In this document: positions 8,101 through 15,890 of the stretch, piece by piece
How positions within the stretch are numbered: the first letter of the stretch is position 1
How the letters are laid out: every line of letters begins with the position of its first letter
Origin: Eubacterium ruminantium
Lineage (GTDB): Bacteria > Bacillota > Clostridia > Lachnospirales > Lachnospiraceae
Length of the DNA: 64,000 bases
Assembly (NCBI RefSeq): GCF_900167085.1
Contig: NZ_FUXA01000014.1
Location: 1 to 64,000 of the forward strand
Direction: 5' to 3'
Translations under genes and position numbers: made by a program
Notes under the pieces: generated by a model
Database searches by the model: none
The model's input: the letters and a program-made list of their open reading frames with translations, nothing else
Told to the model about the DNA's origin: nothing

Positions 8101-8143
8101 GTCAAAAATCAGGACGCGAGATATATCATTTACTGCTGCATGC

Positions 8144-8180
8144 GTTTGAATACTTCGATTGTTTGAATACTTCGATTGTT
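8144..8180 (+). repeat. 17-bp tandem repeat, two full copies
   Basis: GTTTGAATACTTCGATT at 8144-8160 and again at 8161-8177, with the start of a third copy. It lies directly upstream of the small Cys-rich gene. Confidence 0.8.
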
Positions 8181-8213
8181 TGAAGAAGTAAAATTTGAAT
8201 AGGAGCTTTTAAT

Positions 8214-8405
8214 ATGAAAGATAGAATAGAACCATGCATTTATTACGTATGTAAAGATACGGATTGTAAAAAAGGATTTGTAAAAGTTGATCTGAAAAAA
8301 TGTAAGAACTGTCCGAAGTATCAGCCAAGAAAAAGCGGAAAGAAAATGGACTCCGTTAAGGCGAGAAGACAAAAGGATAAGGACAGACATGATAGATGGA
8401 ATTAG
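8214..8405 (+). CDS. Small Cys-rich basic protein next to rtcB
   Basis: A 63-residue protein with five Cys (residues 8, 13, 18, 30 and 33), including a CKNC pair, followed by a strongly basic tail (KARRQKDKDRHDRWN). The Cys spacing suggests a small zinc-binding fold and the tail suggests RNA binding. I do not recognise a named family. GGAG lies 10 bases before the ATG. It ends 15 bases before rtcB on the same strand, so it is probably co-transcribed and may take part in RNA repair. Confidence 0.6.
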   Translation: MKDRIEPCIYYVCKDTDCKKGFVKVDLKKCKNCPKYQPRKSGKKMDSVKARRQKDKDRHDRWN

Positions 8406-8420
8406 AATAGGGGAGTTTTT

Positions 8421-9560
8421 ATGATAACAATATACGGAAAATATACTAATGCGACTGTTTATACAGTTGAAAATGAATTATATGCTCTTGATGAGTATGC
8501 AAGAAAACAGATTCAGATGATATGCAATCATCCAAGTGCTGAAGGAAGCACAATCAGAATAATGCCGGATGTTCACCCGGGAAAGGTAGGAACCATCGGA
8601 CTTACCATGACAGTTGAAAGTTCAATACTTCCAAGTCTTGTAGGCGTTGATATCGGATGCGGGATGACTATAGCGAAAATAAAAGCTAAGGGAATGCAGT
8701 TTCAGCAGCTGGACAGCGTTATAAGAGATAATGTTCCTGTTGGACCGAGAGTCAGAAAGAAGGAACATAAATACAGCGCTAAAATTGATCTTTCCGGACT
8801 TAAATGTGCTAAGAATGTCGATATGAGAAAAGCAGATTTAAGTATAGGGACTCTCGGCGGAGGAAATCATTTTATTGAACTTGATAAGGATGAAGAAGGA
8901 AATATTTATCTGGTTGTTCATTCCGGCAGCAGACATCTTGGGATTGAAGTTGCAGAGCATTATCTCAGAATAGGTCAGAAGGAAATGCAGATGAAGAAGA
9001 GTGGGTTTGCTTCTTATGAAATGACTTGTCTTACAGACAGCCTAATGGAGGATTATCTGCATGATATAGGAATTATTCAGGAGTTTGCCAAGCTTAACAG
9101 AGAAGCAATCATTGAAACTATTGTCAGCGGAATGAAGTGGAAAGTGGAAGAAAGCTTTACATGTATTCATAACTATGTTGATTTCAGTGACCCTGAAAAA
9201 AGCATTTTAAGAAAGGGTGCGATCAGCGCAAAAGAAGGTGAGAGGGTTATCATTCCGATCAACATGAGAGACGGAATAATTCTCGGAACCGGCCTCGGAA
9301 ATGATGAATGGAACTGCTCGGCGCCTCACGGAGCAGGCAGGATCTATAAGCGTTCTGAAGTTGCAGAGCATCATACTGTATCTGATTTTAAGAAGGCTAT
9401 GGAAGGTATACATTCTATTTGCATTAGTAAGGGCACCCTTGATGAGAGTCCATTTGCATATAGAAATATAGATGATATAGCAAATGTTATCGGCGAAACA
9501 GTCAGAATCGATAAGATCATAAAACCGGTATATAACTATAAGGCCGGTGGGGAGAACTAG
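8421..9560 (+). CDS. rtcB: RtcB family RNA-splicing ligase
   Basis: This 379-residue protein is an RtcB-type ligase, which joins an RNA 2',3'-cyclic phosphate or 3'-phosphate end to a 5'-OH using GTP and manganese. The metal and nucleotide motifs are present: VGVDIGCGM with the metal-binding Asp/Cys, GTLGGGNHFIE, VVHSGSRHLG, and APHGAGR containing the His that becomes guanylylated. The length matches the short bacterial subgroup, shorter than the E. coli enzyme. GGGGAG lies 7 bases before the ATG. There is no archease or RtcR next to it; the only partner is the small Cys-rich protein upstream. Confidence 0.92.
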   Translation: MITIYGKYTNATVYTVENELYALDEYARKQIQMICNHPSAEGSTIRIMPDVHPGKVGTIGLTMTVESSILPSLVGVDIGCGMTIAKIKAKGMQFQQLDSVIRDNVPVGPRVRKKEHKYSAKIDLSGLKCAKNVDMRKADLSIGTLGGGNHFIELDKDEEGNIYLVVHSGSRHLGIEVAEHYLRIGQKEMQMKKSGFASYEMTCLTDSLMEDYLHDIGIIQEFAKLNREAIIETIVSGMKWKVEESFTCIHNYVDFSDPEKSILRKGAISAKEGERVIIPINMRDGIILGTGLGNDEWNCSAPHGAGRIYKRSEVAEHHTVSDFKKAMEGIHSICISKGTLDESPFAYRNIDDIANVIGETVRIDKIIKPVYNYKAGGEN

Positions 9561-9633
9561 TAAAGCTGTTCACAAATGATCCTATTGATAACTAGCCGCC
9601 TCACAGGGATAGCGCTATTCTAAGAGAGTCAGT

Positions 9634-9787
9634 GCATTCGGTGATGGGGATGATCTGTTAATAAATTATATCGGCAACAGCATTCGGTGATGGGTGTGGT
9701 CTGTTAATTATTATATCGGGCAACAGCATTCGGTGATGGGTATGATCTGTTAATAAATTATATCGGGCAACAGCATTCGGTGATGGA
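9634..9787 (+). repeat. 46/47-bp tandem repeat, about 3.3 copies
   Basis: Copies start at 9634, 9680, 9726 and 9773 with GCATTCGGTGATGG, followed by a TCTGTTAAT..ATATCGG(G)CAACA segment. The period is 46, 46 and 47 bases. The units are directly abutting, so there are no unique spacers and this is not CRISPR. The unit length is not a multiple of three, so it does not look coding. It fills most of the gap between rtcB and the pdxK promoter. Confidence 0.85.
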
Positions 9788-9831
9788 CAGAGACAGATAA
9801 CAAGTAATAACAAAATCATATAGATAATAGA

Positions 9832-9860
9832 TTGACAAAGCATAAATAAAATTATAAATT
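9832..9860 (+). promoter_or_regulatory. Promoter of the pyridoxal kinase-radical SAM operon
   Basis: TTGACA at 9832-9837, then TAAATT at 9855-9860 with a 17-base spacer (an overlapping TATAAA at 9853-9858 is an alternative). Transcription would begin near 9867, a few bases before a strong hairpin. Confidence 0.55.
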
Positions 9861-9870
9861 AAAACGTGAC

Positions 9871-9904
9871 AGCCGGATCTACATTTGATGTAGAGGATCC
9901 GGCT
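9871..9904 (+). promoter_or_regulatory. Strong hairpin at the 5' end of the pyridoxal kinase transcript
   Basis: AGCCGGATC-TACAT, loop TTG, ATGTA-GAG-GATCCGGCT: 14 base pairs with one small internal bulge. It is followed by only GAATTTATT, so termination would be weak. Lying at the very start of the predicted mRNA, it may stabilise it or act as an attenuator. Confidence 0.5.
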
Positions 9905-9936
9905 GAATTTATTAAGTTATAAAGGAGTGTAGTCTT

Positions 9937-10773
9937 GTGATTATTAAACAGAAGAAAATGGCGCTCATAAATGATATAACCGGATTCGGAAGATGCTCCG
10001 TTGCGGTTATGGCTCCTATACTCTCAGCGTTCAAGATACAGGCGGTCGCTATTCCTACAGCGATACTTTCGACACATACACAATTTCCGGAATTTTATTT
10101 TGATGATTATACTCCGCGAATGAGAGACTATATACAGACATATAAGAATCTGAATATGGATTTTGACGGTATAGCAACAGGCTTCCTTGGTTCGAAGGAG
10201 CAGGTTGATATAGTTATCGATTTTATACATACATTCAGAAAAAATGATTCGCTCATACTTGTGGATCCTGTTATGGGAGACTACGGCGAATTATATAAGA
10301 CATACACGCCTGAAATGTGTGAGAAGATGAAGGAACTTGTTGAGTATGCCAATATTATAACACCTAATCTTACGGAACTTTGTACTTTGCTTAATATTGA
10401 TTACGGCGATGGAAAGTTTGGAACAGATGAGTTAAATGATATGTGTGCCGAGCTTGCGAAGAAGGGACCGGAGCATATCGTTGTTACAGGAATTCCCTTA
10501 TATAAGAAGCAGATAATGAATTATATTTACAGCACCGGTGAGGAACCAAGAATCGTTATGGTTGACAGAATCGGTGGAGACAGAAGCGGAACAGGCGATG
10601 TTATCAGTTCTGTTATAATCGGAAGATGCCTTAATGGTCATAACTTTTATGATGCAGTTAAGAAGGCAGCGGACTTCGCTTCCAAATGTATAAAGTTCTG
10701 TGAGGATAATCAGGTTCCTCAGCACTGGGGACTGTGCTTCGAAATGTTTATGAAAGATCTTATGGAGGACTAG
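9937..10773 (+). CDS. pdxK: Pyridoxamine/pyridoxal kinase
   Basis: This 278-residue ribokinase-fold enzyme phosphorylates pyridoxal, pyridoxamine or pyridoxine with ATP in the vitamin B6 salvage pathway. Family features are the N-terminal ALINDITGFGRCSVAVMAPILS segment with the PLP-kinase substrate residues, LVDPVMGDYGELY, ITPNLTELCTLL, and the anion-hole/ATP region GGDRSGTGDVISS. It appears to start with GTG at 9937 (AAGGAG at 9922-9927, 9-base spacer), though an ATG at 9958 is possible. The radical SAM gene follows immediately. The choice between PdxK and PdxY names is arbitrary here. Confidence 0.85.
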   Translation: MIIKQKKMALINDITGFGRCSVAVMAPILSAFKIQAVAIPTAILSTHTQFPEFYFDDYTPRMRDYIQTYKNLNMDFDGIATGFLGSKEQVDIVIDFIHTFRKNDSLILVDPVMGDYGELYKTYTPEMCEKMKELVEYANIITPNLTELCTLLNIDYGDGKFGTDELNDMCAELAKKGPEHIVVTGIPLYKKQIMNYIYSTGEEPRIVMVDRIGGDRSGTGDVISSVIIGRCLNGHNFYDAVKKAADFASKCIKFCEDNQVPQHWGLCFEMFMKDLMED

Positions 10774-10775
10774 AA

Positions 10776-11435
10776 ATGATTCTTTATACCGTTACCGGAA
10801 AGGCCGGAAATGAAGGTTATCTTGATATATCAAAAAGCGGTGATCTTACCGGTAAGAATATATATGTTAATCTGACCAACAAATGCCCATGCAACTGTGT
10901 GTTCTGTCTCAGACAGACAAAGAAGATGCTTGAAGGTAACTCGCTCTGGCTTAGAGAGGGTGAGCCGGATGTTGAAACCGTTCTGGATCTTTTCGGACAA
11001 TATGATCTTAGTATCATAAATGAGATAGTATTTTGCGGATTCGGTGAGCCGCTGGAAAGGCTGGATGATATTTGTATTATCATTGATTCATTAAAGAAGC
11101 AGTATCCGGATCTTAAAGTAAGAGTTAATACAATAGGTCTTGCAAATCTTATATATGAGAAAGACGTTACTCCTATTTTAAAGGATAGAGTAAATACAAT
11201 CTCCATCTCGCTCAATGCACCGGATGAGAAAGAATTCCTTGAATTAACAAGATCAAGATTCGGCATCCGGTCATATGAAGCTTTGAAGGAATTTGCGGTT
11301 CTTGCAAAAAGATATGTACCGAATGTTGTAATGACTGTAGTTGAAAAAGTTATGCCGGAAGAAAAGATAGAAAAATGCAGAAAGATTTGCGAAGACCTGG
11401 GCGTAACACTTAGAGTACGTGAATTCGAAGACTGA
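10776..11435 (+). CDS. TatD-associated radical SAM protein
   Basis: This 219-residue protein has the radical SAM cluster motif CPCNCVFC (CxxxCxxC) close to its N-terminus and a GFGEPLERLDDI segment for SAM binding. It matches the short radical SAM group usually encoded near tatD, although no tatD gene is in this window. The reaction is unknown. The frame is open further upstream, but GGAGG at 10764-10768 sets the ATG at 10776, two bases after the kinase stop codon, so the two genes form one operon. Confidence 0.75.
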   Translation: MILYTVTGKAGNEGYLDISKSGDLTGKNIYVNLTNKCPCNCVFCLRQTKKMLEGNSLWLREGEPDVETVLDLFGQYDLSIINEIVFCGFGEPLERLDDICIIIDSLKKQYPDLKVRVNTIGLANLIYEKDVTPILKDRVNTISISLNAPDEKEFLELTRSRFGIRSYEALKEFAVLAKRYVPNVVMTVVEKVMPEEKIEKCRKICEDLGVTLRVREFED

Positions 11436-11460
11436 TAATTTTTATAAAATAAAATGATGT

Positions 11461-11519
11461 AGTGTCATAAGGACGATATGATTCTCCTGTAAACAGGAAT
11501 GCATTTTGATTTTGACACT
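11461..11519 (+). ncRNA. Possible structured RNA or 3'-UTR element
   Basis: AGTGTCA at 11461-11467 pairs with TGACACT at 11513-11519, enclosing a hairpin TCCTG-TAAA-CAGGA. There is no T-run behind it, and a separate strong terminator follows. It may be a folded 3'-UTR or a small RNA; I see no match to a known class. Confidence 0.3.
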
Positions 11520-11533
11520 TATGAAATAATAAA

Positions 11534-11594
11534 AAGGCGTCATTCGTATGTGTAACCGGGATTCCGGGAGCATACATTAATGGCGCCTTATTTG
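11534..11594 (+). terminator. Large terminator hairpin after the radical SAM gene
   Basis: AAGGCGTCATT pairs with AATGGCGCCTT (11534-11544 with 11579-11589, one wobble pair). Inside are GTATG/CATAC and CCGG/CCGG helices, and ATTTGTATTT follows. Confidence 0.75.
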
Positions 11595-11984
11595 TATTTG
11601 GGGGAAATATAACAGGTGATCCCGGATTTCAATTCAACTATAACAGGTAATTATTACAATAAAATCCGCCCGAAATACATATGTATTTGAGCTAAAAGCA
11701 CTAAAACAAATGTCACGAATGAGCGCATTTTGGGGCATTTAGTGATAATTAACATTAATAATAGTATTTTCGTAAATTATTCTTACATTTTGTTAATGTA
11801 CAAAAGAAAAAGTGGTGACTATAATCAACAATTGAAAACTATGAATTAACTTAACTATGAAACTATGAATTAAAACTACGAATCCACGATTATTTGAAAA
11901 TTTGAATAGTAATTAATTGTGAATCAGTAATTTATTTAACTATGAAGAGAGTTGTTGTTTTTTATTTCGAAAGTGAGATGAATT
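11595..11984. other. AT-rich intergenic region without a recognised gene
   Basis: About 390 bases lie between the terminator and the glycosyltransferase. It is very AT-rich and contains loose repeats of AACTATGAATTAA between about 11830 and 11955. I found no convincing promoter, no GEMM-type c-di-GMP riboswitch and no open frame with a ribosome site. Its length leaves room for regulation of the poly-GlcNAc genes. Confidence 0.5.
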
Positions 11985-13244
11985 ATGCTCAAAGTTATTG
12001 AATTATTTGTTTTTTGGTACCCTGCAATCATGTCTGTTGTGTGGATTGCCGGTGGTATAGTCTTCTACCTCAGTGTTGAGAAGAATAGACCTCTTCCTCT
12101 CTACAAGACGCCTATGGTATCAGTTCTGGTTCCTTGTTTTAACGAGGCAGATACTATTGAGAATACGGTAAAGCGTCTTTCAGAACTTAGTTATCCTAAT
12201 TATGAGATTATAGTTATAAATGATGGTTCTTCTGATAATACATCAGAGATAGTTACATCACTTATTTCAAAATATCCGAGACTTAGATTTATCGATTTAA
12301 AAGAAAATTGTGGAAAAGCAAATGCGCTTTATCTTGGCCTTATCGCTTCAAAGGGCGAGATACTTCTCGGAGTTGATTCGGATTCATATGTTATGCCGGA
12401 TGCGCTTAATTATATGGTTCCTCATTTCACCAACAGATTTAACGGTGAAAGAGTCGGAGCAGTTACAGGTAATCCGAGAGTTAGAAACAGAAGTTCACTT
12501 CTTGCGAAGATACAGCTTTGCGAGTATTCAAGTATTATAAGTCTTATCAAAAGAACTCAGAGAGTTTGGGGTAAGGTAATGACGGTTTCGGGAGTTGTTG
12601 TTGCATTTAGAAAAAGAGCACTTCTTGATGCCAAGCTTTGGGACAGAGATATGATAACCGAAGATATCGGAGTTACATGGAAGCTCGAGAGAAACTTCTG
12701 GGATATCAGATATGAACCTAGAGCACTTTGTATGATGCTTGTTCCTGAGACAGTTAAAGGTCTTGCTAAGCAGCGAGGCAGATGGGCAAGCGGAGGAATG
12801 GAGATACTCAGACGACATATGGGAATCTTCAAGACATGGAAAGAAAGAAGATTGTTCCCTGTTTATATGGAACAGCTTTTATCAATACTTTGGTCAATTT
12901 GCTGGGCGCTTATGTTATGTATTATTGTGGTTCATCTTGTATTAGATCATAACTACATTCAGTCACCATACATTTGGAAGAGCCTTTTCCTGTCGACAGT
13001 ATGTCTTGTTCAGTTTGGTGTTGCGATGTACCTTGACAGGAAATACGATCCTCATCTTTTGAGACACAGCGTTGTTGCAGTTTGGTATCCATTTGTATAT
13101 TGGTACATAAATGCAATACTGGTAATAAAAGCATTACCTACATTATTTAAGGACAGAAAGAATCTTGCTAGATGGAGCAGTCCGGATCGAGGCATAGGAA
13201 CCGGATGCAGTGTGAAAGTAAGCGAGGGAGCGGGTGTCAGCTAG
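11985..13244 (+). CDS. pgaC: PgaC/IcaA-like glycosyltransferase (poly-beta-1,6-GlcNAc synthase)
   Basis: This 419-residue membrane GT2 processive synthase has an N-terminal helix, a cytoplasmic GT-A domain and three or four C-terminal helices. Motifs seen are VSVLVPCFNEADTIENTV, INDGSSDNT, the DxD region GVDSDSYV, the general base in DMITEDIGVTW, and the product-binding QRGRWASGG. These match PgaC/IcaA, which polymerises UDP-GlcNAc into poly-N-acetylglucosamine for biofilm. A PgaD-like partner follows, which strengthens the call. No deacetylase (PgaB/IcaB) is nearby. Close relatives make cellulose or hyaluronan, so the exact polymer remains an inference. Confidence 0.8.
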   Translation: MLKVIELFVFWYPAIMSVVWIAGGIVFYLSVEKNRPLPLYKTPMVSVLVPCFNEADTIENTVKRLSELSYPNYEIIVINDGSSDNTSEIVTSLISKYPRLRFIDLKENCGKANALYLGLIASKGEILLGVDSDSYVMPDALNYMVPHFTNRFNGERVGAVTGNPRVRNRSSLLAKIQLCEYSSIISLIKRTQRVWGKVMTVSGVVVAFRKRALLDAKLWDRDMITEDIGVTWKLERNFWDIRYEPRALCMMLVPETVKGLAKQRGRWASGGMEILRRHMGIFKTWKERRLFPVYMEQLLSILWSICWALMLCIIVVHLVLDHNYIQSPYIWKSLFLSTVCLVQFGVAMYLDRKYDPHLLRHSVVAVWYPFVYWYINAILVIKALPTLFKDRKNLARWSSPDRGIGTGCSVKVSEGAGVS

Positions 13245-13329
13245 AAAATGTACCGAGGAACTGCTTAGGTACGATCGTTACATAATTAAATACCTGCGCT
13301 TTAAGAGTAGTGATTTGAGGAGAATTAAC

Positions 13330-13821
13330 ATGTTTTTTAAAAAGATGGACAATGGTTCTCTTCCCCAGAAAGTTGATTACAACCTTGATGCGCATCTTAT
13401 AACGGGAAAGCAGACAAAGAAAAAGAAGATTATAGAGTGGGCGGTTACCATATTAGGATGGGTTATAATACTCGGTTTTCTTGGGTATATCGCATATGGC
13501 AACATAGCTTTACATAACGGTTGGGAAGTGCGTTCATTTTTATTCTTAAATGAAGACACAATCCATCAGGTAAATAAATATTATTATATTTTATTTATAA
13601 TTCTGCTTATCAGTATACTTGTTTTCATTGTATGGAAGAACTACAACAAGAAGAAATACGGTTCTTATCATAGAAGAGAGTTCAGACCTGCAGTTGGTAC
13701 AGATGAGATTGCTGAGAAGTTTGGGCTTACAAAGGAACAGGTAGTTGAAATGCAGACGCAGAGAGTTACGATTCTCGAAAAGAATATCATTCCAAAGGAT
13801 ATGGGAATCGGTAATAAATAA
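13330..13821 (+). CDS. pgaD: PgaD-like accessory subunit
   Basis: A 163-residue protein with two membrane helices (IIEWAVTILGWVIILGFLGYIAYG and YYYILFIILLISILVFIVW) and a C-terminal cytoplasmic part that includes EIAEKFGLTKEQVVEMQTQRVTIL. The arrangement matches PgaD, the small subunit that in Gram-negative bacteria joins PgaC to form a c-di-GMP receptor. A start at 13330 is favoured by GAGGAG upstream; the frame is open earlier. It lies 85 bases after the synthase. Confidence 0.75.
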   Translation: MFFKKMDNGSLPQKVDYNLDAHLITGKQTKKKKIIEWAVTILGWVIILGFLGYIAYGNIALHNGWEVRSFLFLNEDTIHQVNKYYYILFIILLISILVFIVWKNYNKKKYGSYHRREFRPAVGTDEIAEKFGLTKEQVVEMQTQRVTILEKNIIPKDMGIGNK

Positions 13822-13867
13822 TTTATGGCTTTTTAATCTTATTTATCTTTATAGATACAATATGATA

Positions 13868-13903
13868 AACCCGCATACATCAGATTGGTGTATGCGGGTT
13901 TTT
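13868..13903. terminator. Bidirectional terminator between pgaD and the EAL gene
   Basis: AACCCGCATACA / TGTATGCGGGTT, 12 perfect pairs with a short loop. TTT(AAAA) follows on the plus strand and the minus strand has a matching T-rich flank. It separates two convergent genes. Confidence 0.85.
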
Positions 13904-13916
13904 AAAATGTATAAGG

Positions 13917-15629
13917 TTAAAAATTACTTATATCATAGAATCTTTTGGTCAGTCTTTGCTCAAAATCTTTGATTGGAAGAGGTTTATCGAAATAAAATCC
14001 CTGCGCCAGATCACAGTGGTTTGAACGAAGAACTTTTAATTGATAAAGGGTTTCAACACCTTCTACTATACATTCAATCCCCATTTCCCTGGCCATGGCC
14101 ACAACATATTTGAACATTATGGATTGGTTCTCATTGTTGTTTCCGTTTTCGGTCGGAAGGAAACTTCGGTCAACCTTAAGAACGTTCCAAGGAAGTTCAC
14201 GGATAAGGTTAAGTGATGAATACCCGATTCCGAAATCATCAACCGATGTAAAGATACCCACAGACTGAAGGCCTTTAACTACTCGTTTCAGATCACTGAA
14301 TTCAACATCCGAAGTGGTTTCAGTAAGCTCAATCTCTATACAGCTATGAGGTATATTATGCCTGTCGATAGTCTTAAGAAGAGATTGAAGAAGGTTAACA
14401 TTCATCATGTGTTTGCGGGAAAGATTTACCGAAACGCGTATTGACTTATGACCTGATTTAATCCATTTGTGAATATCGCGGCATACATGATCAAGCATGT
14501 AAAAGTCAAGCTGGCAGATGTCGTTTGTTTCTTCAAGCATAGGAATGAAGTCACAAGGTGGTACGATTTTGCCGTCGTGAAACCATCGGCAAAGTGCTTC
14601 TGCGCCCACAAGTTCACCGGTCATGATATTGACTTTAGGCTGGTAATATACCTGAAATTCTTCATTGCGAAGAGCTTCGGGGAAGAGCTGCTGAACTCGC
14701 ATGCTTATTTCTTTTCGCTTGATAAGTGATTCATCATAGAAGACAATCTTATCTGCACCGCCTCCCTGAGCGATGTTGAACGGTATTATGCTCTTATCAA
14801 TGATGATACCCGGATTATCAATATCTGCATCATCGTTAATACGGTATACTCCGGCGGTTGTTGAGATATTTACTGATTTAGTACTTTCATACTGTATCGG
14901 AGCTTCGGTTAAAAATGCAAGAACATTTCCGAGCTTTTCTGTTGGACAGATGGTAACAAAATTATCGCCGCCAAGACGCGCAACAATACCGGTTGAACCA
15001 ACAATATCCGTAAGACAGTTATAATGGTTCTTCATTATAATATCACCGGTTTTTCTTCCGAGTTCGCGGTTGATGAGAGAAAAATGTCGAAGGTTATAGC
15101 GAACCGCGGTTTGTCCGAAAAGCTTACCGGATTTTGCTTCAGTTGTCAGATATTTGCGAAGAGCTCTGAAATTAAGAAAACTCTGTTCATCATAATAAGT
15201 CAGTTCGTTTATTATATCGATCATTCGATTACGGCTGACAAAACTCAACGTAGCGCGCATAGTAAGTTCAACATTTGCGCGTTCCTTCTCTGTTAAAGGT
15301 TCTTCGTCTTCTGACATATATGCAGTCATCTCGGCGATGGTACCAACACTTGATTGCTTTCTGAATTTAAGAATTTGTTTGCCCGGTTTACCGGTATCAT
15401 AACACCTGAGTACTTCACCTGCTCCTTTAAGTTCAAGTTCAGAATCGCGATATAAATGAGTCTCTGCCATAGACAATCTGTACATGGAAGAGATTTCGAT
15501 AAGAATCTGCTCAATCTTTGGAATATCAGGCTTTTCCATTGAAGTTATTTCCGAGATGAGTTGTTCGAATAATATATGAAATTTCTGATCTTTATCGTCA
15601 GTTTCCTGCGATGATTCTTTATTACCCAT
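13917..15629 (-). CDS. GGDEF-EAL protein, probable c-di-GMP phosphodiesterase
   Basis: This protein of about 570 residues has no membrane helix. It has an N-terminal GAF-like or unassigned sensor region, a degenerate GGDEF domain (RLGGDNFV in place of GGDEF) and a C-terminal EAL domain. The EAL residues look intact: GAEALCRW, VNLSRKH, IELTETTSD, VDDFGIGYSSL, LKVDRSF, EGVET and QGFYFDKPL. It should therefore degrade cyclic di-GMP, with the GGDEF part perhaps sensing GTP. The start at 15629 follows AGGGGTG. It converges on the poly-GlcNAc synthase genes, a class usually controlled by c-di-GMP. Confidence 0.85.
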   Translation of the reverse strand: MGNKESSQETDDKDQKFHILFEQLISEITSMEKPDIPKIEQILIEISSMYRLSMAETHLYRDSELELKGAGEVLRCYDTGKPGKQILKFRKQSSVGTIAEMTAYMSEDEEPLTEKERANVELTMRATLSFVSRNRMIDIINELTYYDEQSFLNFRALRKYLTTEAKSGKLFGQTAVRYNLRHFSLINRELGRKTGDIIMKNHYNCLTDIVGSTGIVARLGGDNFVTICPTEKLGNVLAFLTEAPIQYESTKSVNISTTAGVYRINDDADIDNPGIIIDKSIIPFNIAQGGGADKIVFYDESLIKRKEISMRVQQLFPEALRNEEFQVYYQPKVNIMTGELVGAEALCRWFHDGKIVPPCDFIPMLEETNDICQLDFYMLDHVCRDIHKWIKSGHKSIRVSVNLSRKHMMNVNLLQSLLKTIDRHNIPHSCIEIELTETTSDVEFSDLKRVVKGLQSVGIFTSVDDFGIGYSSLNLIRELPWNVLKVDRSFLPTENGNNNENQSIMFKYVVAMAREMGIECIVEGVETLYQLKVLRSNHCDLAQGFYFDKPLPIKDFEQRLTKRFYDISNF

Positions 15630-15756
15630 AGTAACACCCCTCATTTGCGTATACACCCACACACTAATTATAACACATTTCAAAATAAAATGTTATGAAA
15701 ATCTTAATAATATATTTATTTTTTTCGGAAGGGCGATTATTCCTCCGGATACGTTG

Positions 15757-15802
15757 TTATCCACAGCATTATTCGTTGTCATCCACTATATTGTTATCCA
15801 CG
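15757..15802 (+). other. Cluster of three DnaA-box-like sequences
   Basis: TTATCCACA (15757-15765, a perfect DnaA box), TCATCCACT (15779-15787) and TTATCCACG (15794-15802). All three are preceded by TTG or GTTG, so this could equally be a decayed tandem repeat of about 15-22 bases. No dnaA or dnaN gene is nearby. Confidence 0.35.
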
Positions 15803-15825
15803 AGGGCTTGTTTTATTGAAAATAT

Positions 15826-15863
15826 AAAACGCCCGGAAGATACTCATAAGAGTTTCCGGGCGT
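15826..15863 (-). terminator. Terminator of the SDR gene
   Basis: ACGCCCGGAA / TTCCGGGCGT (15829-15838 with 15854-15863); on the minus strand the stem is followed by TTTATATTTT. Confidence 0.8.
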
Positions 15864-15890
15864 CTATCAGATTCTATGAATTGGAATGCG

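Noticed and set aside
9634-9787. Regular repeats considered as a CRISPR array
   Set aside because: The repeats are directly abutting with no unique spacers, number only about three, and no cas gene is in the window.
11436-11984. A c-di-GMP (GEMM) riboswitch before the poly-GlcNAc genes
   Set aside because: None of the conserved GEMM aptamer motifs are present in this gap.
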